Of a stretch of DNA of 64,000 nucleotides, positions 29,805 to 38,851 are shown piece by piece (position 1 is the first letter of the stretch; each line of letters begins with the position of its first letter). Made by a program: the position numbers and the translations under genes. The notes below the pieces were generated by a model. The model had not been told where the DNA came from. It was given only the letters and a program-made list of their open reading frames with translations, and ran no database searches. The stretch comes from Prevotellaceae bacterium UBA7017. Its GTDB lineage: Bacteria; Bacteroidota; Bacteroidia; Bacteroidales; Bacteroidaceae. Where the stretch lies: NCBI GenBank assembly GCA_002449535.1, contig DJWZ01000118.1, positions 1-64,000 of the forward strand. The letters run 5' to 3'.

Positions 29805-32057
29805 ATGAAGAACCGTTTTTTCTTTACACTACTTACACTATGCGCTTGCATAATGACGGGACAGGCAAAGAACGTCCTGTTTGACTTTGGTTGGAAATTC
29901 TATGAGGGAGATATTCCCGAGGCTAAGGCTGCCAACTTTGATGACAGCAAATGGAAGAATGTTAATCTGCCGCACGACTGGGACATATATCATGCTCCAC
30001 AGACAGATGCTGCCACAGGCAACGACGGCGGATATTTCCCTGGAGGCATAGGATGGTACAGAAAAGAGTGGAAGCCTGAGCAGAAAGCAGGAGAGAAGGT
30101 AGTGCTTCACTTCGAGGGCGTTTATCAGAAGGCTGAGGTATTTGTAAACGGCACTCTCGTAGCAACCCATGCCTACGGATATACACCATTCTATGCTGAC
30201 ATCACATCACACATAAAGCCAAGCCAAAAGAACATCATAGCAGTAAAGGTTGACAACTCTCTGCAACACAACTGCCGTTGGTATAGCGGTTCGGGAATAT
30301 ATCGCCACGTTTGGTTAGAAACCCACAAGGAAGGAGCGAAAGACAATGCAACGAGCGCTTTCGTGACAACTGAGAATGTATATGGCATCTCTTCCGACGG
30401 CTTGCATGCTGACTCTGCAAAGATACGCACCATGTACGGCGGAAAGACTCTTGAGGTCATAACACTGAAGGATGTAAAGCTGTGGTCACCAGAGCAACCT
30501 TACCTATATAATATAAAGGTGGGCGACGTCAATGTAAAACATGGTGTCCGCACATTTACATATAATGCCGAGAAAGGATTTGTGCTTAACGGCAAATCAA
30601 TCATCCTCAATGGCGCTTGCGTCCACCACGACGACGGCATCTTGGGAGCAATGGCATTTGATGCAGCAGAAGCAAGAAAGGTAAAACTGATGAAGCAGGC
30701 AGGCTTTAATCTTATCCGCACATCCCACAACCCTACGACAACGGCATTCCTCAATGCCTGCGACTCTATCGGTATGCTCGTCATCGGAGAAGTATTTGAC
30801 GGGTGGTATAACAGCAAGACAAAATATGACTATTCCACCGTCATCGACTCCTGCTATCAGGAAGACATCAAGGCAATGATACTTCGCGACAGAAACCATC
30901 CCAGCATCATCAGCTGGAGCATAGGCAACGAGGTAATGGAACGCAAGGAGATTCGCGTGGTGCAGACAGCAAGGAAGTTTAAGGCAGAGATACTGAAATA
31001 TGACACCACTCGTCCTGTCACCGAAGCCCTTTGTGCTTGGGATAAAGACTGGGAGATATATGACCCACACGCAGAGGTTCTCGACATCGTAGGATATAAC
31101 TACATGCTGTTCAAGCATGCTACCGACCACCAGAGAGACCCGAAACGCATTATGTGGCAAACAGAGAGTTATCCACGCGATGCCTTCAAAAACTGGAGCA
31201 TCGTATATGACAACAACTATGTCATTGGCGACATAGTATGGACAGGTCTTGACTACTTGGGCGAATCAGGTATCGGACGTTATTATTACGAAGGAGAAAC
31301 TCCGGGAGAGCATTATGCCAACAAGCAGTTCCCCTGGCACGGAGCTTATTGCGGCGATGTAGATTTGACAGGATGGAGAAAGCCTATATCACATTATCGT
31401 AGCATACTGTGGAACAATGACGAGCCTGTCTATATGGCTGTGAAAGAGCCAAGCGGCTACAAAGGGGTGATAAAGGAAACCAGTTGGTCAGTATGGCCGA
31501 CATGGGAGTCATGGAGCTGGAACGGATGGGAAGGCAAGGACATCACAGTAGAGGTATATACCAAAGCTCCGTCAGCAAGCTTGTATCTCAATGACAAACT
31601 GATAGCAACAAAAGACGTAAACCGTTCTACCGAATACAAAGCCGTCTTTACCCTGCCCTATCAGCCAGGCACACTGAAGGCTGTTGCAGGCAATGCAAGC
31701 ACGACGTTGAAGACTGCTGGCGAAGCATACGCTATCCGCCTCACTCCAGACAAGAAAACCGTAAAGGCTGACGGTGAGGATTTGGCATTCATTATCCTTG
31801 AGATAATAGACAAAGACGGCAATATAGTACCAGAAGCCGCAGTTCCTGTTGATATAGAGGTTAGCGGAGCAGGCACACTCCTTGCTGCCGGCAGTGCCAA
31901 CCTGCAAGATACAGAGGCTACCACATCATCACATGTTACTACTTGGAAAGGACGTGCGATGGTGGTTGTACACAGCACACAACAGAAAGGTAAGATAAAA
32001 GTTACAACAAAGAGTAAATTGAAAAATGCAAATTCACTTCTTCAATCCCGACCATGA
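29805..32057 (+). CDS. GH2 family beta-glycosidase (beta-galactosidase-like)
   Basis: 750 aa with a signal peptide ending TGQAK. The GH2 N-terminal jelly-roll (WKNVNLPHDWDI, GIGWYRKEW), an immunoglobulin-like domain and a TIM barrel are present. The acid/base Glu is in SWSIGNEVME and the nucleophile Glu in IMWQTES. After the barrel come DUF4982-like and invasin-like Ig domains (about 560-740). It is expected in the periplasm or at the surface, cleaving beta-linked sugars; the substrate cannot be fixed from sequence. The last codons overlap the following ATP-grasp-like gene by 32 nt. Confidence 0.92.
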   Translation: MKNRFFFTLLTLCACIMTGQAKNVLFDFGWKFYEGDIPEAKAANFDDSKWKNVNLPHDWDIYHAPQTDAATGNDGGYFPGGIGWYRKEWKPEQKAGEKVVLHFEGVYQKAEVFVNGTLVATHAYGYTPFYADITSHIKPSQKNIIAVKVDNSLQHNCRWYSGSGIYRHVWLETHKEGAKDNATSAFVTTENVYGISSDGLHADSAKIRTMYGGKTLEVITLKDVKLWSPEQPYLYNIKVGDVNVKHGVRTFTYNAEKGFVLNGKSIILNGACVHHDDGILGAMAFDAAEARKVKLMKQAGFNLIRTSHNPTTTAFLNACDSIGMLVIGEVFDGWYNSKTKYDYSTVIDSCYQEDIKAMILRDRNHPSIISWSIGNEVMERKEIRVVQTARKFKAEILKYDTTRPVTEALCAWDKDWEIYDPHAEVLDIVGYNYMLFKHATDHQRDPKRIMWQTESYPRDAFKNWSIVYDNNYVIGDIVWTGLDYLGESGIGRYYYEGETPGEHYANKQFPWHGAYCGDVDLTGWRKPISHYRSILWNNDEPVYMAVKEPSGYKGVIKETSWSVWPTWESWSWNGWEGKDITVEVYTKAPSASLYLNDKLIATKDVNRSTEYKAVFTLPYQPGTLKAVAGNASTTLKTAGEAYAIRLTPDKKTVKADGEDLAFIILEIIDKDGNIVPEAAVPVDIEVSGAGTLLAAGSANLQDTEATTSSHVTTWKGRAMVVVHSTQQKGKIKVTTKSKLKNANSLLQSRP

Positions 32058-33096
32058 TATTGCTCTCGCACTGAACCAAAGACGTCTCGCAACACCACAT
32101 GTGGGGAGGCAGATGCGCTCTGACTTAGGGTACATCCCTGCTCTATGGGCGGAGGATGGAGACGTGGTTGTCGTTGAAGATATAGATGTAGCAGAAGTGC
32201 TCTACAGACGACACAAGCTTTCATCTCGGGCAAGGATAGAATTTGCCACTATAGAACAACTGGCAAATATCATTTCTGGAAGTCAATACCACTTCGCCCC
32301 CTGGGGATGGAACAGAAGCATCAGGAGCATCTTCCTTGATGCAAAGATACCCAAGACGATGCTGCCGTCAGAACAGCAACTCGACAGCATCCGAACGCTC
32401 TCTAACAGAGCTCTTGCAGTAAAACTGTTAGGGACTTTCAAGGGGACACAAGGTGTTGTAGGTTTTTCTCTTATCTGCAACACAGCCAGCGAGGTGGAAG
32501 AAGCCCTGAAGCAATACCGTGACATCGTGGTGAAGGCACCTTGGAGCAGCAGCGGACGAGGAGTGAGATATATAAATATTGATGATGCACCCAACGAAAA
32601 CGTATGGAAATGGATTGACAATACCCTTGCGAAACAGGGTACCATCATCGTAGAGAAGAAATGCAGGAAGATACAAGACTTTGCAATGGAGTTTCAGGCG
32701 AAGGCAGACGGAAAGGTTGTTTATGACGGACTTTCGCTGTTCACTACCCGCAATGGAGCCTATACAGGAAACATTCTGTTGCCCGAAGACGAGAAAGAAG
32801 AATACCTGCACAGGTATCTTTCCCCTACCCTGCTCGACGAGGTAAAGAAACAGATAGAACACTTCCTCACAAAAGAGATAAACGGGGCTTACACAGGTCC
32901 ATTAGGAGTTGATATGATGATATGCAGCCCTTGGGATGACGGAAGCAGTTCTGCCGTAATGCTCAATCCGTGCATCGAGATAAATATGCGACGCACTATG
33001 GGACACGTGGCTTTGGCACTCACCCGAAAAGGACAACGCGGCATAATGTCAATAGATTATGATGGAAAGAACTATAGACTTCACATTCGCCAATAG
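32026..33096 (+). CDS. ATP-grasp-like hypothetical protein
   Basis: 356 aa, no signal peptide. It begins MQIHFFNPDHDIALA. The middle (DIVVKAPWSSSGRGVRY, then GTIIVEKKC) resembles the nucleotide-binding strands of ATP-grasp ligases, and GVDMM plus LNPCIEINMRRTMGH resemble the late metal-binding E/N motifs. The product ligated is unknown. Translation is coupled with both neighbours: 32 nt overlap with GH2 and 38 nt with the NnrD gene. Family naming is by motif recognition only. Confidence 0.7.
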   Translation: MQIHFFNPDHDIALALNQRRLATPHVGRQMRSDLGYIPALWAEDGDVVVVEDIDVAEVLYRRHKLSSRARIEFATIEQLANIISGSQYHFAPWGWNRSIRSIFLDAKIPKTMLPSEQQLDSIRTLSNRALAVKLLGTFKGTQGVVGFSLICNTASEVEEALKQYRDIVVKAPWSSSGRGVRYINIDDAPNENVWKWIDNTLAKQGTIIVEKKCRKIQDFAMEFQAKADGKVVYDGLSLFTTRNGAYTGNILLPEDEKEEYLHRYLSPTLLDEVKKQIEHFLTKEINGAYTGPLGVDMMICSPWDDGSSSAVMLNPCIEINMRRTMGHVALALTRKGQRGIMSIDYDGKNYRLHIRQ

Positions 33097-33892
33097 CCTT
33101 CTGAAACCTCGTCCGCAAGACGGTCACAAAGGAACATTCGGACATGCCCTCATCATAGCCGGCAAATACGGTATGGCTGGTGCCTCTGTTCTTGCTGCGC
33201 GTGCCTGTCTGCGTACAGGAGTCGGTAAGGTGACAATACTCTGTCCGCATAAAAACAACGACATACTACAGATTGCTGTTCCGGAGGCGATACTAAAGCA
33301 CGACCCTTCGGAGACAATTTTTTCTCAGGCAACTGATATAGAAGCTTACGATGCTGTTGCCATAGGACCAGGAATCAGCACTGAAAACGTAACGGCACAA
33401 GCTCTTCATGAGCAACTGGAGTTTATCAGGGAGTCATCACAAAAGTGTCCCTTACTGATGGATGCCGATGCCCTGAATATTTTGAGTCTTAACCCCACTT
33501 GGGCTGACGATATTCCTGACGGCACTATAATAACTCCCCACAAGGGAGAGCAGAGGCGACTTCGCGATGCAGGCATCAACCTTGACAGGTTCATCCTTGT
33601 CGATAAAGGTCATCCCACCAAGATTATTCTGCCTTCCAATGAAATATATACTTGTCCCTATGGCAATGACGGTATGGCTACAGCAGGCTCGGGCGATGTC
33701 CTCACAGGTATCATAGCAGGATTACTGGCACAAGGATATGACTCTGAGGCAGCAGCCATATTGGGAGTAATACTACACGCCCTTGCTGGAGACGCTGCAA
33801 CAGCAACATTAGGTTCCCATTCCGTAATAGCCTCCGACATAATAGAATACCTTCCGGAAGCATTCAAAATAATTCGAGGTACCTCGCATTGA
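33059..33892 (+). CDS. nnrD: ADP/ATP-dependent NAD(P)H-hydrate dehydratase
   Basis: 277 aa. It repairs hydrated NAD(P)HX. Signatures are GHKGTFGHALIIAGKYGMAGA, VAIGPGI, LLMDADALNIL, TPHKGEQRRL and the anion-hole/phosphate motif GMATAGSGDVLTG. In many bacteria this domain is fused behind the NnrE epimerase; here only the dehydratase half is present, a complete domain by length. Its 3' end forms part of an intrinsic terminator facing the EF-G2 gene. Confidence 0.92.
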   Translation: MMERTIDFTFANSLLKPRPQDGHKGTFGHALIIAGKYGMAGASVLAARACLRTGVGKVTILCPHKNNDILQIAVPEAILKHDPSETIFSQATDIEAYDAVAIGPGISTENVTAQALHEQLEFIRESSQKCPLLMDADALNILSLNPTWADDIPDGTIITPHKGEQRRLRDAGINLDRFILVDKGHPTKIILPSNEIYTCPYGNDGMATAGSGDVLTGIIAGLLAQGYDSEAAAILGVILHALAGDAATATLGSHSVIASDIIEYLPEAFKIIRGTSH

Positions 33893-33912
33893 GATACCTC
33901 GAAATTCTTTTT
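33873..33912 (+). terminator. Intrinsic terminator at the end of nnrD
   Basis: TTCGAGGTA (33873-33881) and TACCTCGAA (33895-33903) are perfect 9-bp arms, followed by ATTCTTTTTT. The nnrD stop codon is in the loop, so the last codons form the left arm. Confidence 0.8.
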
Positions 33913-33926
33913 TATCGTAATCTTTC

Positions 33927-36080
33927 TTATTCTTCCTCATTGGCAGCATTCTCTGCTATGAGCTGCTGCTGCAGGTCGCTCGGCATGAGTTCGTAAGAAG
34001 CGAAGCTTGCATTGAAGCTTGCACGACCACCTGTGAGCGAACTGAGTGCCACAGAGTAGTTAGAGAGTTCCTTGAGAGGTATCTTTGCCTGAAGCTTCTG
34101 ATAACCATTCTCCATATCCATACCCATTATCATAGCACGACGGCCCTGAAGGTCAGACATTACATCACCAGTCATATCGGCAGGCACATAAACCTCAAGG
34201 TCATAGATAGGCTCCAGAATCTTCGGATTAGCCTTCTTGAATGCCTCAGAGAATGCATTACGTGCTGCAAGCATGAATGACAATTCGTTAGAGTCAACCG
34301 GGTGCATCTTACCATCATAAACAATGACGCGCACATCGCGTGCATAAGAGCCTGTCAGAGGTCCACGCTCCATCTTCTCCATAACACCCTTCAGAATGGC
34401 GGGCATGAAACGCATATCGATGGCACCACCGACAACAGTATTTATGAATACGAGCTTACCGCCCCACTCCAAGTCAACCTCTTCGCGTGACTTGATGTTC
34501 ATCTTCACATCTTGACCATTGAGCTTGTATGTTGTAGGATCTGGCATACCGTCAGCGTATGGCTCTACTATAAGGTGTACCTCACCGAACTGTCCGGCAC
34601 CGCCTGACTGTTTCTTATGGCGATAGTCTGCCTGGGCACTCTTGGTGATTGTCTCACGGTAAGGAATGCGTGGTTCTGAGTATTCAACCTCAATCTTGTC
34701 GAGATTCTCCAACCGCCACTTGAGGGTACGCAGATGGAATTCACCTTGTCCGTGAACGATTGTCTGACGGAGTTCCTTTGACTGCTCCACAACCCATGTC
34801 GGATCTTCCTGACGCATACGGGTGAGGGCACTCATCATCTTCTCGGTATCGGCTTCCTTCTTTGCCTTGATAGCACGAGAATACTTTGAGTTAGGATATT
34901 TCACAAAGTCGAAGCGGTTCTCGCAATCCTTGCCATTCAGGGTGTTTCCTGTCTTTACATCCTTCAGCTTCACGGTACAGCCGATATCACCAGCCACCAT
35001 CTCTTCAACAGGCACACGCTGTGCTCCTGCGCAAGTGAATATCTGTCCGATGCGTTCCTTTGTACCTCTGTCAGCATTTGTCAGGTCATCACCGGGCTTT
35101 ACCTTTCCGCTCATAACCTTAAAGTACTGCACCTCTCCGATATGAGGCTCGACACCTGTCTTGAAGAAATAGAGAGATTCCGGTCCGTTAGCATCAACCT
35201 TCACTTCCTCACCACGGGTGTTGTGAACCTTTGGCATCTCGTCAACGAAAGGAACGACATTGCCAAGGAATTCCATAAGACGGCGAACGCCCATACACTT
35301 TCCTGCACAAACGCAGAAAACAGGGAAGATAGAACGTGTTACGAGGCCCTTACGGATACCCTCACGCAACTCGTCTTCTGACAATGCCTCTGTCTCAAAA
35401 TATTTCTCCATCAGTCCCTCGTCATTCTCGGCAGCAGCCTCAACGAGAGCCTTGTGCATCTCAAGTGCCTTTTCCTTCTCCTCTGCCGGGATGTCCTCAA
35501 TAGTAGGAGCACCGCCTTCAGGACCCCAAGAATATTTCTTCATCAACAGGACGTCGATAAGGGCATTGAAGTTAGGACCCTCATTGAGAGGATACTGAAT
35601 GGGAACGACTTTTGGTCCATATATATCTTTAAGTTTTTCGAGAGTGCCATGATAGTCACACTTCTCGCTGTCAAGTTGGTTAACAAGGAAGATTACAGGT
35701 TTCTTCAGTTTCTCTGTATAGCGGAAGTGGTTCTGGGTACCAACCTCCGGTCCATACTGACCATTCAGCAACAGTACGCAGGTATCCGTCACCTCCAATG
35801 CCGTGAGGGCTGCACCAACAAAGTCGTCACTTCCCGGGCAGTCAATCATATTCAACTTCTTATTGTTCCACTCTACATTATATACAGTAGAGAAGACAGA
35901 GTAACCATACTCCTGTTCCACTGGGAAGTAGTCGGAAACAGTATTTTTCTGAGTGATGCGACCACGTCTGCTTATAACCCCTGCTTCATAGAGCAGACTT
36001 TCTGTCAGAGTGGTCTTACCTGAGCCGTCATTGCCAAGGAGGGCAATGTTCTTGATTTCGTTTGTTTGATAAACTCGCAT
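33927..36080 (-). CDS. EF-G2-type elongation factor with altered GTPase motifs
   Basis: 717 aa, the usual five EF-G domains. The P-loop is GNDGSGKTTL (residues 16-25). Switch II reads DCPGSDDF (80-87) with Ser84 where EF-G has the catalytic His, and the base-recognition motif reads NQLD (134-137) rather than NKxD. The rest keeps EF-G architecture (HGQGEFHLRTLKWRLEN, YRHKKQSGGAGQFGEV, GRRAMIMGMDMENGYQKL). Bacteroides EF-G2, reported to support translation without GTP hydrolysis in carbon starvation, has this type of sequence; equivalence is inferred. It is a monocistronic unit with its own promoter, convergent with nnrD. Confidence 0.9.
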   Translation of the reverse strand: MRVYQTNEIKNIALLGNDGSGKTTLTESLLYEAGVISRRGRITQKNTVSDYFPVEQEYGYSVFSTVYNVEWNNKKLNMIDCPGSDDFVGAALTALEVTDTCVLLLNGQYGPEVGTQNHFRYTEKLKKPVIFLVNQLDSEKCDYHGTLEKLKDIYGPKVVPIQYPLNEGPNFNALIDVLLMKKYSWGPEGGAPTIEDIPAEEKEKALEMHKALVEAAAENDEGLMEKYFETEALSEDELREGIRKGLVTRSIFPVFCVCAGKCMGVRRLMEFLGNVVPFVDEMPKVHNTRGEEVKVDANGPESLYFFKTGVEPHIGEVQYFKVMSGKVKPGDDLTNADRGTKERIGQIFTCAGAQRVPVEEMVAGDIGCTVKLKDVKTGNTLNGKDCENRFDFVKYPNSKYSRAIKAKKEADTEKMMSALTRMRQEDPTWVVEQSKELRQTIVHGQGEFHLRTLKWRLENLDKIEVEYSEPRIPYRETITKSAQADYRHKKQSGGAGQFGEVHLIVEPYADGMPDPTTYKLNGQDVKMNIKSREEVDLEWGGKLVFINTVVGGAIDMRFMPAILKGVMEKMERGPLTGSYARDVRVIVYDGKMHPVDSNELSFMLAARNAFSEAFKKANPKILEPIYDLEVYVPADMTGDVMSDLQGRRAMIMGMDMENGYQKLQAKIPLKELSNYSVALSSLTGGRASFNASFASYELMPSDLQQQLIAENAANEEE

Positions 36081-36149
36081 AGATTTAATTATTTAGGTGT
36101 AAATAGTATATATTAAATGGTTATTAATCTTGTAAAAAGATAGCGTTTG

Positions 36150-36180
36150 CAAAGATACGTTTTTTTCCTGAAAGCACAAA
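36150..36180 (-). promoter_or_regulatory. Promoter of EF-G2 gene
   Basis: Minus-strand TTTG (36177-36180), 19 bp, TATCTTTG (36150-36157); predicted leader about 65 nt before the ATG at 36080. Confidence 0.7.
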
Positions 36181-36220
36181 CATTTTCACATTTTTTTATA
36201 AAAAATCCTCTTTTTGGCTT

Positions 36221-36243
36221 CCTCTTACCTCTCACCTCTCACC
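36221..36243 (-). repeat. GGTRAGA heptamer repeat at end of dipeptidase gene
   Basis: On the minus strand three heptamers GGTGAGA, GGTGAGA, GGTAAGA. They encode the last codons and the stop of the dipeptidase. A related three-unit copy is at 52761-52783. Confidence 0.75.
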
Positions 36244-37037
36244 ACTATTCCCTTCACAGGGAACGTGAAATAAGTCTCAGGGAAAGGTTCGTCCTTCAAC
36301 GTAAAGTGCCACCATTCTGTATCTATAGGTTTGAAGCCGTGAGCGAGCATTGCACGACGCAGAATCATGCGGTGCTCGAACTGCTCGGCAGTAATGCTGC
36401 GCTTCGGTTCGGCAGGACTCTTACTATTGTCGCCAGTGTATTTGCCAGTCTCTGGATTGCCGCAGAAGTCTGGATGGCTCTCAGGACCGAACCAGTCGAA
36501 GGTGCCGCCCATGTCGAGTTCCTTCTCCGTCGCCATATCGAAGAGGGTCAGGTCAACAGTAGAGCCGCGTGTATGGCCGCTGCGCTCGTAGATGTACTCC
36601 TGCTCAAAGAGCACGCTTTTGTCAAGGTCAGGGTAGAAATATTGCTTCATCTTCGTGTCGTTGAGGTTCTGTGCCCAGCGTACAAAGTGGTCAACAGCCT
36701 TCTGTGGGCGGTAGGCATCATATATCTTCAACCTATACCCCTGCTTACACAACTCATCACTGACAGCCTTCAGTGAGTCAGCAGCCTGGCGAGTCAGCAA
36801 AGCCGTCGGTTCCTCGTAGCCGTCAATACGATGCCCTACGAAGTTATAGGTACTAAAATAGCGAATTTCAAGGATAGCATCTGGCACTACATCCGTAATG
36901 GCAACAAACTGGCTGTTATCATCCGTCGGATTAACCGCCACTACATTTGAATCATCACCACTACAACCTGTCAACACCCCTGCGCCACAAAGAACAAGAA
37001 GCGTGGCTACAAGCAACCAAAGTTTTGTCTGTTTCAT
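36225..37037 (-). CDS. ddpX: D-alanyl-D-alanine dipeptidase (VanX/DdpX family) lipoprotein
   Basis: 270 aa from ATG 37037 (an upstream in-frame ATG at 37094 would bury the signal peptide). Lipobox LTGC follows a hydrophobic segment, so it is a lipoprotein. Peptidase M15D signatures are YRLKIYDAYRPQKAVDHF, SGHTRGSTVDLTLFD carrying the zinc-binding His and Asp, and TEWWHF with catalytic Glu and the last zinc-binding His. It would cleave D-Ala-D-Ala in the periplasm, salvaging cell-wall peptide; no vancomycin-resistance partners (vanH, vanA) are near, so resistance is not implied. The last codons derive from a heptamer repeat. Confidence 0.9.
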   Translation of the reverse strand: MKQTKLWLLVATLLVLCGAGVLTGCSGDDSNVVAVNPTDDNSQFVAITDVVPDAILEIRYFSTYNFVGHRIDGYEEPTALLTRQAADSLKAVSDELCKQGYRLKIYDAYRPQKAVDHFVRWAQNLNDTKMKQYFYPDLDKSVLFEQEYIYERSGHTRGSTVDLTLFDMATEKELDMGGTFDWFGPESHPDFCGNPETGKYTGDNSKSPAEPKRSITAEQFEHRMILRRAMLAHGFKPIDTEWWHFTLKDEPFPETYFTFPVKGIVVRGER

Positions 37038-37100
37038 TTTTATAATATTTTTATGGATTCTGGGGACAAAAGTAGTATTTTTTTTCCAAATCATCCACTT

Positions 37101-37150
37101 TTTTTTGAACTTTTCGATTATTTGTGGAAGATTTGTTCGGTTGTTTGCGG
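37101..37150 (+). repeat. 50-bp direct repeat, copy A
   Basis: About 39 of 50 positions match copy B at 37639-37688 without gaps (core AGAAGATTTGTTC / GGAAGATTTGTTC). Copy A lies in the promoter region of the dipeptidase gene. Confidence 0.65.
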
Positions 37151-37250
37151 TAATAACCGTTACCTATATATTTTAATCCTTTAATTACATGAAGCGAGTT
37201 TTTATGGCGTGATACAATAGGTAACACCCAAGCTACGCTGTGCTCTGGGC

Positions 37251-37514
37251 ATGGAACTTGTCACAGACAAGATATTCCTGCGCCCCGAGAAGTCCGACCT
37301 GCCAAGGAAAATGGAAATCAGTGAACTCGCCGAGCGCTTTGGCATCTTTGCCGACCTGCAAGCCGCCAAGGACATATCGTTAAATTTCGGTCTTGGAGCC
37401 ACAGTTCCCTTTTACAGCCGACTCCGAGAAAGCGGATACAACAAGACCTACATGCGCATGTATGACAATGTAAAGCCTTTCTTAAAGCTACAGTTGAAGT
37501 ATAGCATACGTTAA
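37251..37514 (+). CDS. Orphan 87-aa ORF, possible gene remnant
   Basis: The frame is open upstream to a stop at 37218 and reads VTPKLRCALGMELVTDKIFL before reaching a charged, amphipathic region (KSDLPRKMEISELAERFGIF) and a hydrophobic/aromatic end (GLGATVPFYSRLRESGYNK). The GC-richer third positions look coding compared with the AT-rich flanks. I do not recognise the family. There is no promoter, and the 50-bp direct repeats lie on either side, so it may be a leftover of a deleted or inserted gene. Confidence 0.4.
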   Translation: MELVTDKIFLRPEKSDLPRKMEISELAERFGIFADLQAAKDISLNFGLGATVPFYSRLRESGYNKTYMRMYDNVKPFLKLQLKYSIR

Positions 37515-37638
37515 AAGCCCCCCCCTCATCAGGAATCACATGTCTCATAAATCGAGACAAACAAATCGGAATTTACTGATATTTTAGATTCATAACGCCT
37601 CAGCAAAAGGAGTTATTATTTTTCATTCCATCCGAATA

Positions 37639-37688
37639 TTTTTTAAACTTTTCAGTTGTTTGCAGAAGATTTGTTCTATTATTTATGG
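37639..37688 (+). repeat. 50-bp direct repeat, copy B
   Basis: Partner of copy A at 37101-37150, 538 bp away, same orientation, about 78 percent identical by eye. Confidence 0.65.
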
Positions 37689-37711
37689 AAAACAAATCAT
37701 TTTTTTAGAGT

Positions 37712-37799
37712 ACACTCGAGAAATTCCTACTCTGCACTCCAGTAATTTTTCCAGTGTACTCAAAAAATATTTCCTCCGCACTCAAAAAACTTTCGTCCC
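37712..37799 (+). repeat. Four-copy degenerate 22-bp tandem array
   Basis: Exact 22-bp spacing: units start at 37712 (ACACTCGAGAAATTCCTACT), 37734 (GCACTCCAGTAATTTTTCCA), 37756 (GTACTCAAAAAATATTTCCT) and 37778 (GCACTCAAAAAACTTTCGTC). The common core is RYACTC, then A/T-rich DNA, then TTCCT or similar. Confidence 0.75.
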
Positions 37800-38047
37800 A
37801 AACACCTGCGCTTATCTGAAACGTTAATGACACTTCTTGTTATTTTCCACAAAAGTCACTCTAAAAGCCAATTCTTCGATTTCGTTAACAAAAACGATCA
37901 AATACGTTAACGAAACAAATCGAACGACTCTTCTTGTATCTGCTATATTCATAGCAAAAAAAAATAGAAAGCAGGATAGGGAATATACTATAAAATTCCG
38001 TTAACAATTGCACAAACCTTCCTGTTGGGATACAATATGTTCCAGTT

Positions 38048-38851
38048 TCATAATTTTCTTTCAATTATACTAACAATTATAATACTTATTTCATATAGCA
38101 TATAGAGAGGTATCGAAACTAATATCAAAGTCATCACATCTGGCGGTGTGATGATAGCAGCCACAAGCATTATTACTATAAAGGAGTGCTTGCGATAATT
38201 AGAAAGCATAGAAGATGTCACAATTCCCATCTTACCCAGGAAAAAAGCAATTACAGGTAATTGGAATACAATACCCATAACCAGTGTTAACGAGACGAAG
38301 GTGGAGATATACGAATCAAGCGTAATGTTGCTCACCACCTTTGCCGACACGCTGTAAGTGCCAAGGAATCGAAAAGAGATGGGGAACAGTACAAAGTATG
38401 ACATAAGCACACCGAGAATAAACAGCACATAGATTACGCCAGCCACTTGTACCGAATATTTTCGCTCATTTTCATAAAGAGCAGGAGATACAAACCGAAA
38501 TAACTCGTATAGAACATAAGGTGATGCTCCAAGCAAACCAAGATATACAGCAGTTGAGATATGAGTCATAAATTGGCTCGACAGATCTGTGGCTATCAAA
38601 TCCACATGGAATTCCTCAAACCGAAAATCTATGCCCAAGAATTGCATTAAACGTTCCAACCAACGATAGGTACAGAAATTCCATTCACTTGGAGCCAACA
38701 AAATATCCCACGTTATTTCTTTAAAGAAAAATACAATTATTGCAATAGCTACAGCTACAACAATAATACGAAATAGCATTTGGCGGAACACCTCTAAGTG
38801 TCCGCCAAATGTTAACATCTCCTCATTTTCGTTTTTATTGCTTTGCAGCAT
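38048..38851 (-). CDS. tatC: Sec-independent protein translocase TatC
   Basis: 267 aa from the ATG at 38851 (MLQSNKNENEEMLTFGGHLE), which overlaps tatA by 17 nt. A later ATG at 38818 (MLTFGGHLEVF) is possible. Six membrane helices are present; conserved features include an early HLEVFRQMLFR, SSQFMTHISTAVYLGLLGASPYVLYELFRFVSPALYE and IITPPDVMTLILVSIPLYMLYE. TatC recognises twin-arginine signal peptides. It is the last gene of the CXXX operon, whose precursor carries such a signal, which strongly suggests dedicated export. Confidence 0.95.
   Translation of the reverse strand: MLQSNKNENEEMLTFGGHLEVFRQMLFRIIVVAVAIAIIVFFFKEITWDILLAPSEWNFCTYRWLERLMQFLGIDFRFEEFHVDLIATDLSSQFMTHISTAVYLGLLGASPYVLYELFRFVSPALYENERKYSVQVAGVIYVLFILGVLMSYFVLFPISFRFLGTYSVSAKVVSNITLDSYISTFVSLTLVMGIVFQLPVIAFFLGKMGIVTSSMLSNYRKHSFIVIMLVAAIITPPDVMTLILVSIPLYMLYEISIIIVSIIERKL

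Larger units (their letters stand above)
37515..38047. other. AT-rich intergenic region with repeats, no gene seen
   Basis: 533 bp between the orphan ORF and tatC. It contains direct-repeat copy B and the 22-bp tandem array described separately. No start codon with coding character follows. Confidence 0.7.

Noticed and set aside
32428..32862. Minus-strand frames opposite the ATP-grasp-like and NnrD genes
   Set aside because: No family likeness; the plus-strand genes are tightly packed with recognisable motifs.
36225..37037. Vancomycin-resistance locus
   Set aside because: Only the VanX-like dipeptidase is present; there is no VanA/B ligase, VanH or VanRS nearby.
37712..37799. Possible CRISPR array
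   Set aside because: The 22-bp units abut without spacers and are degenerate, and no cas gene is present in the window.
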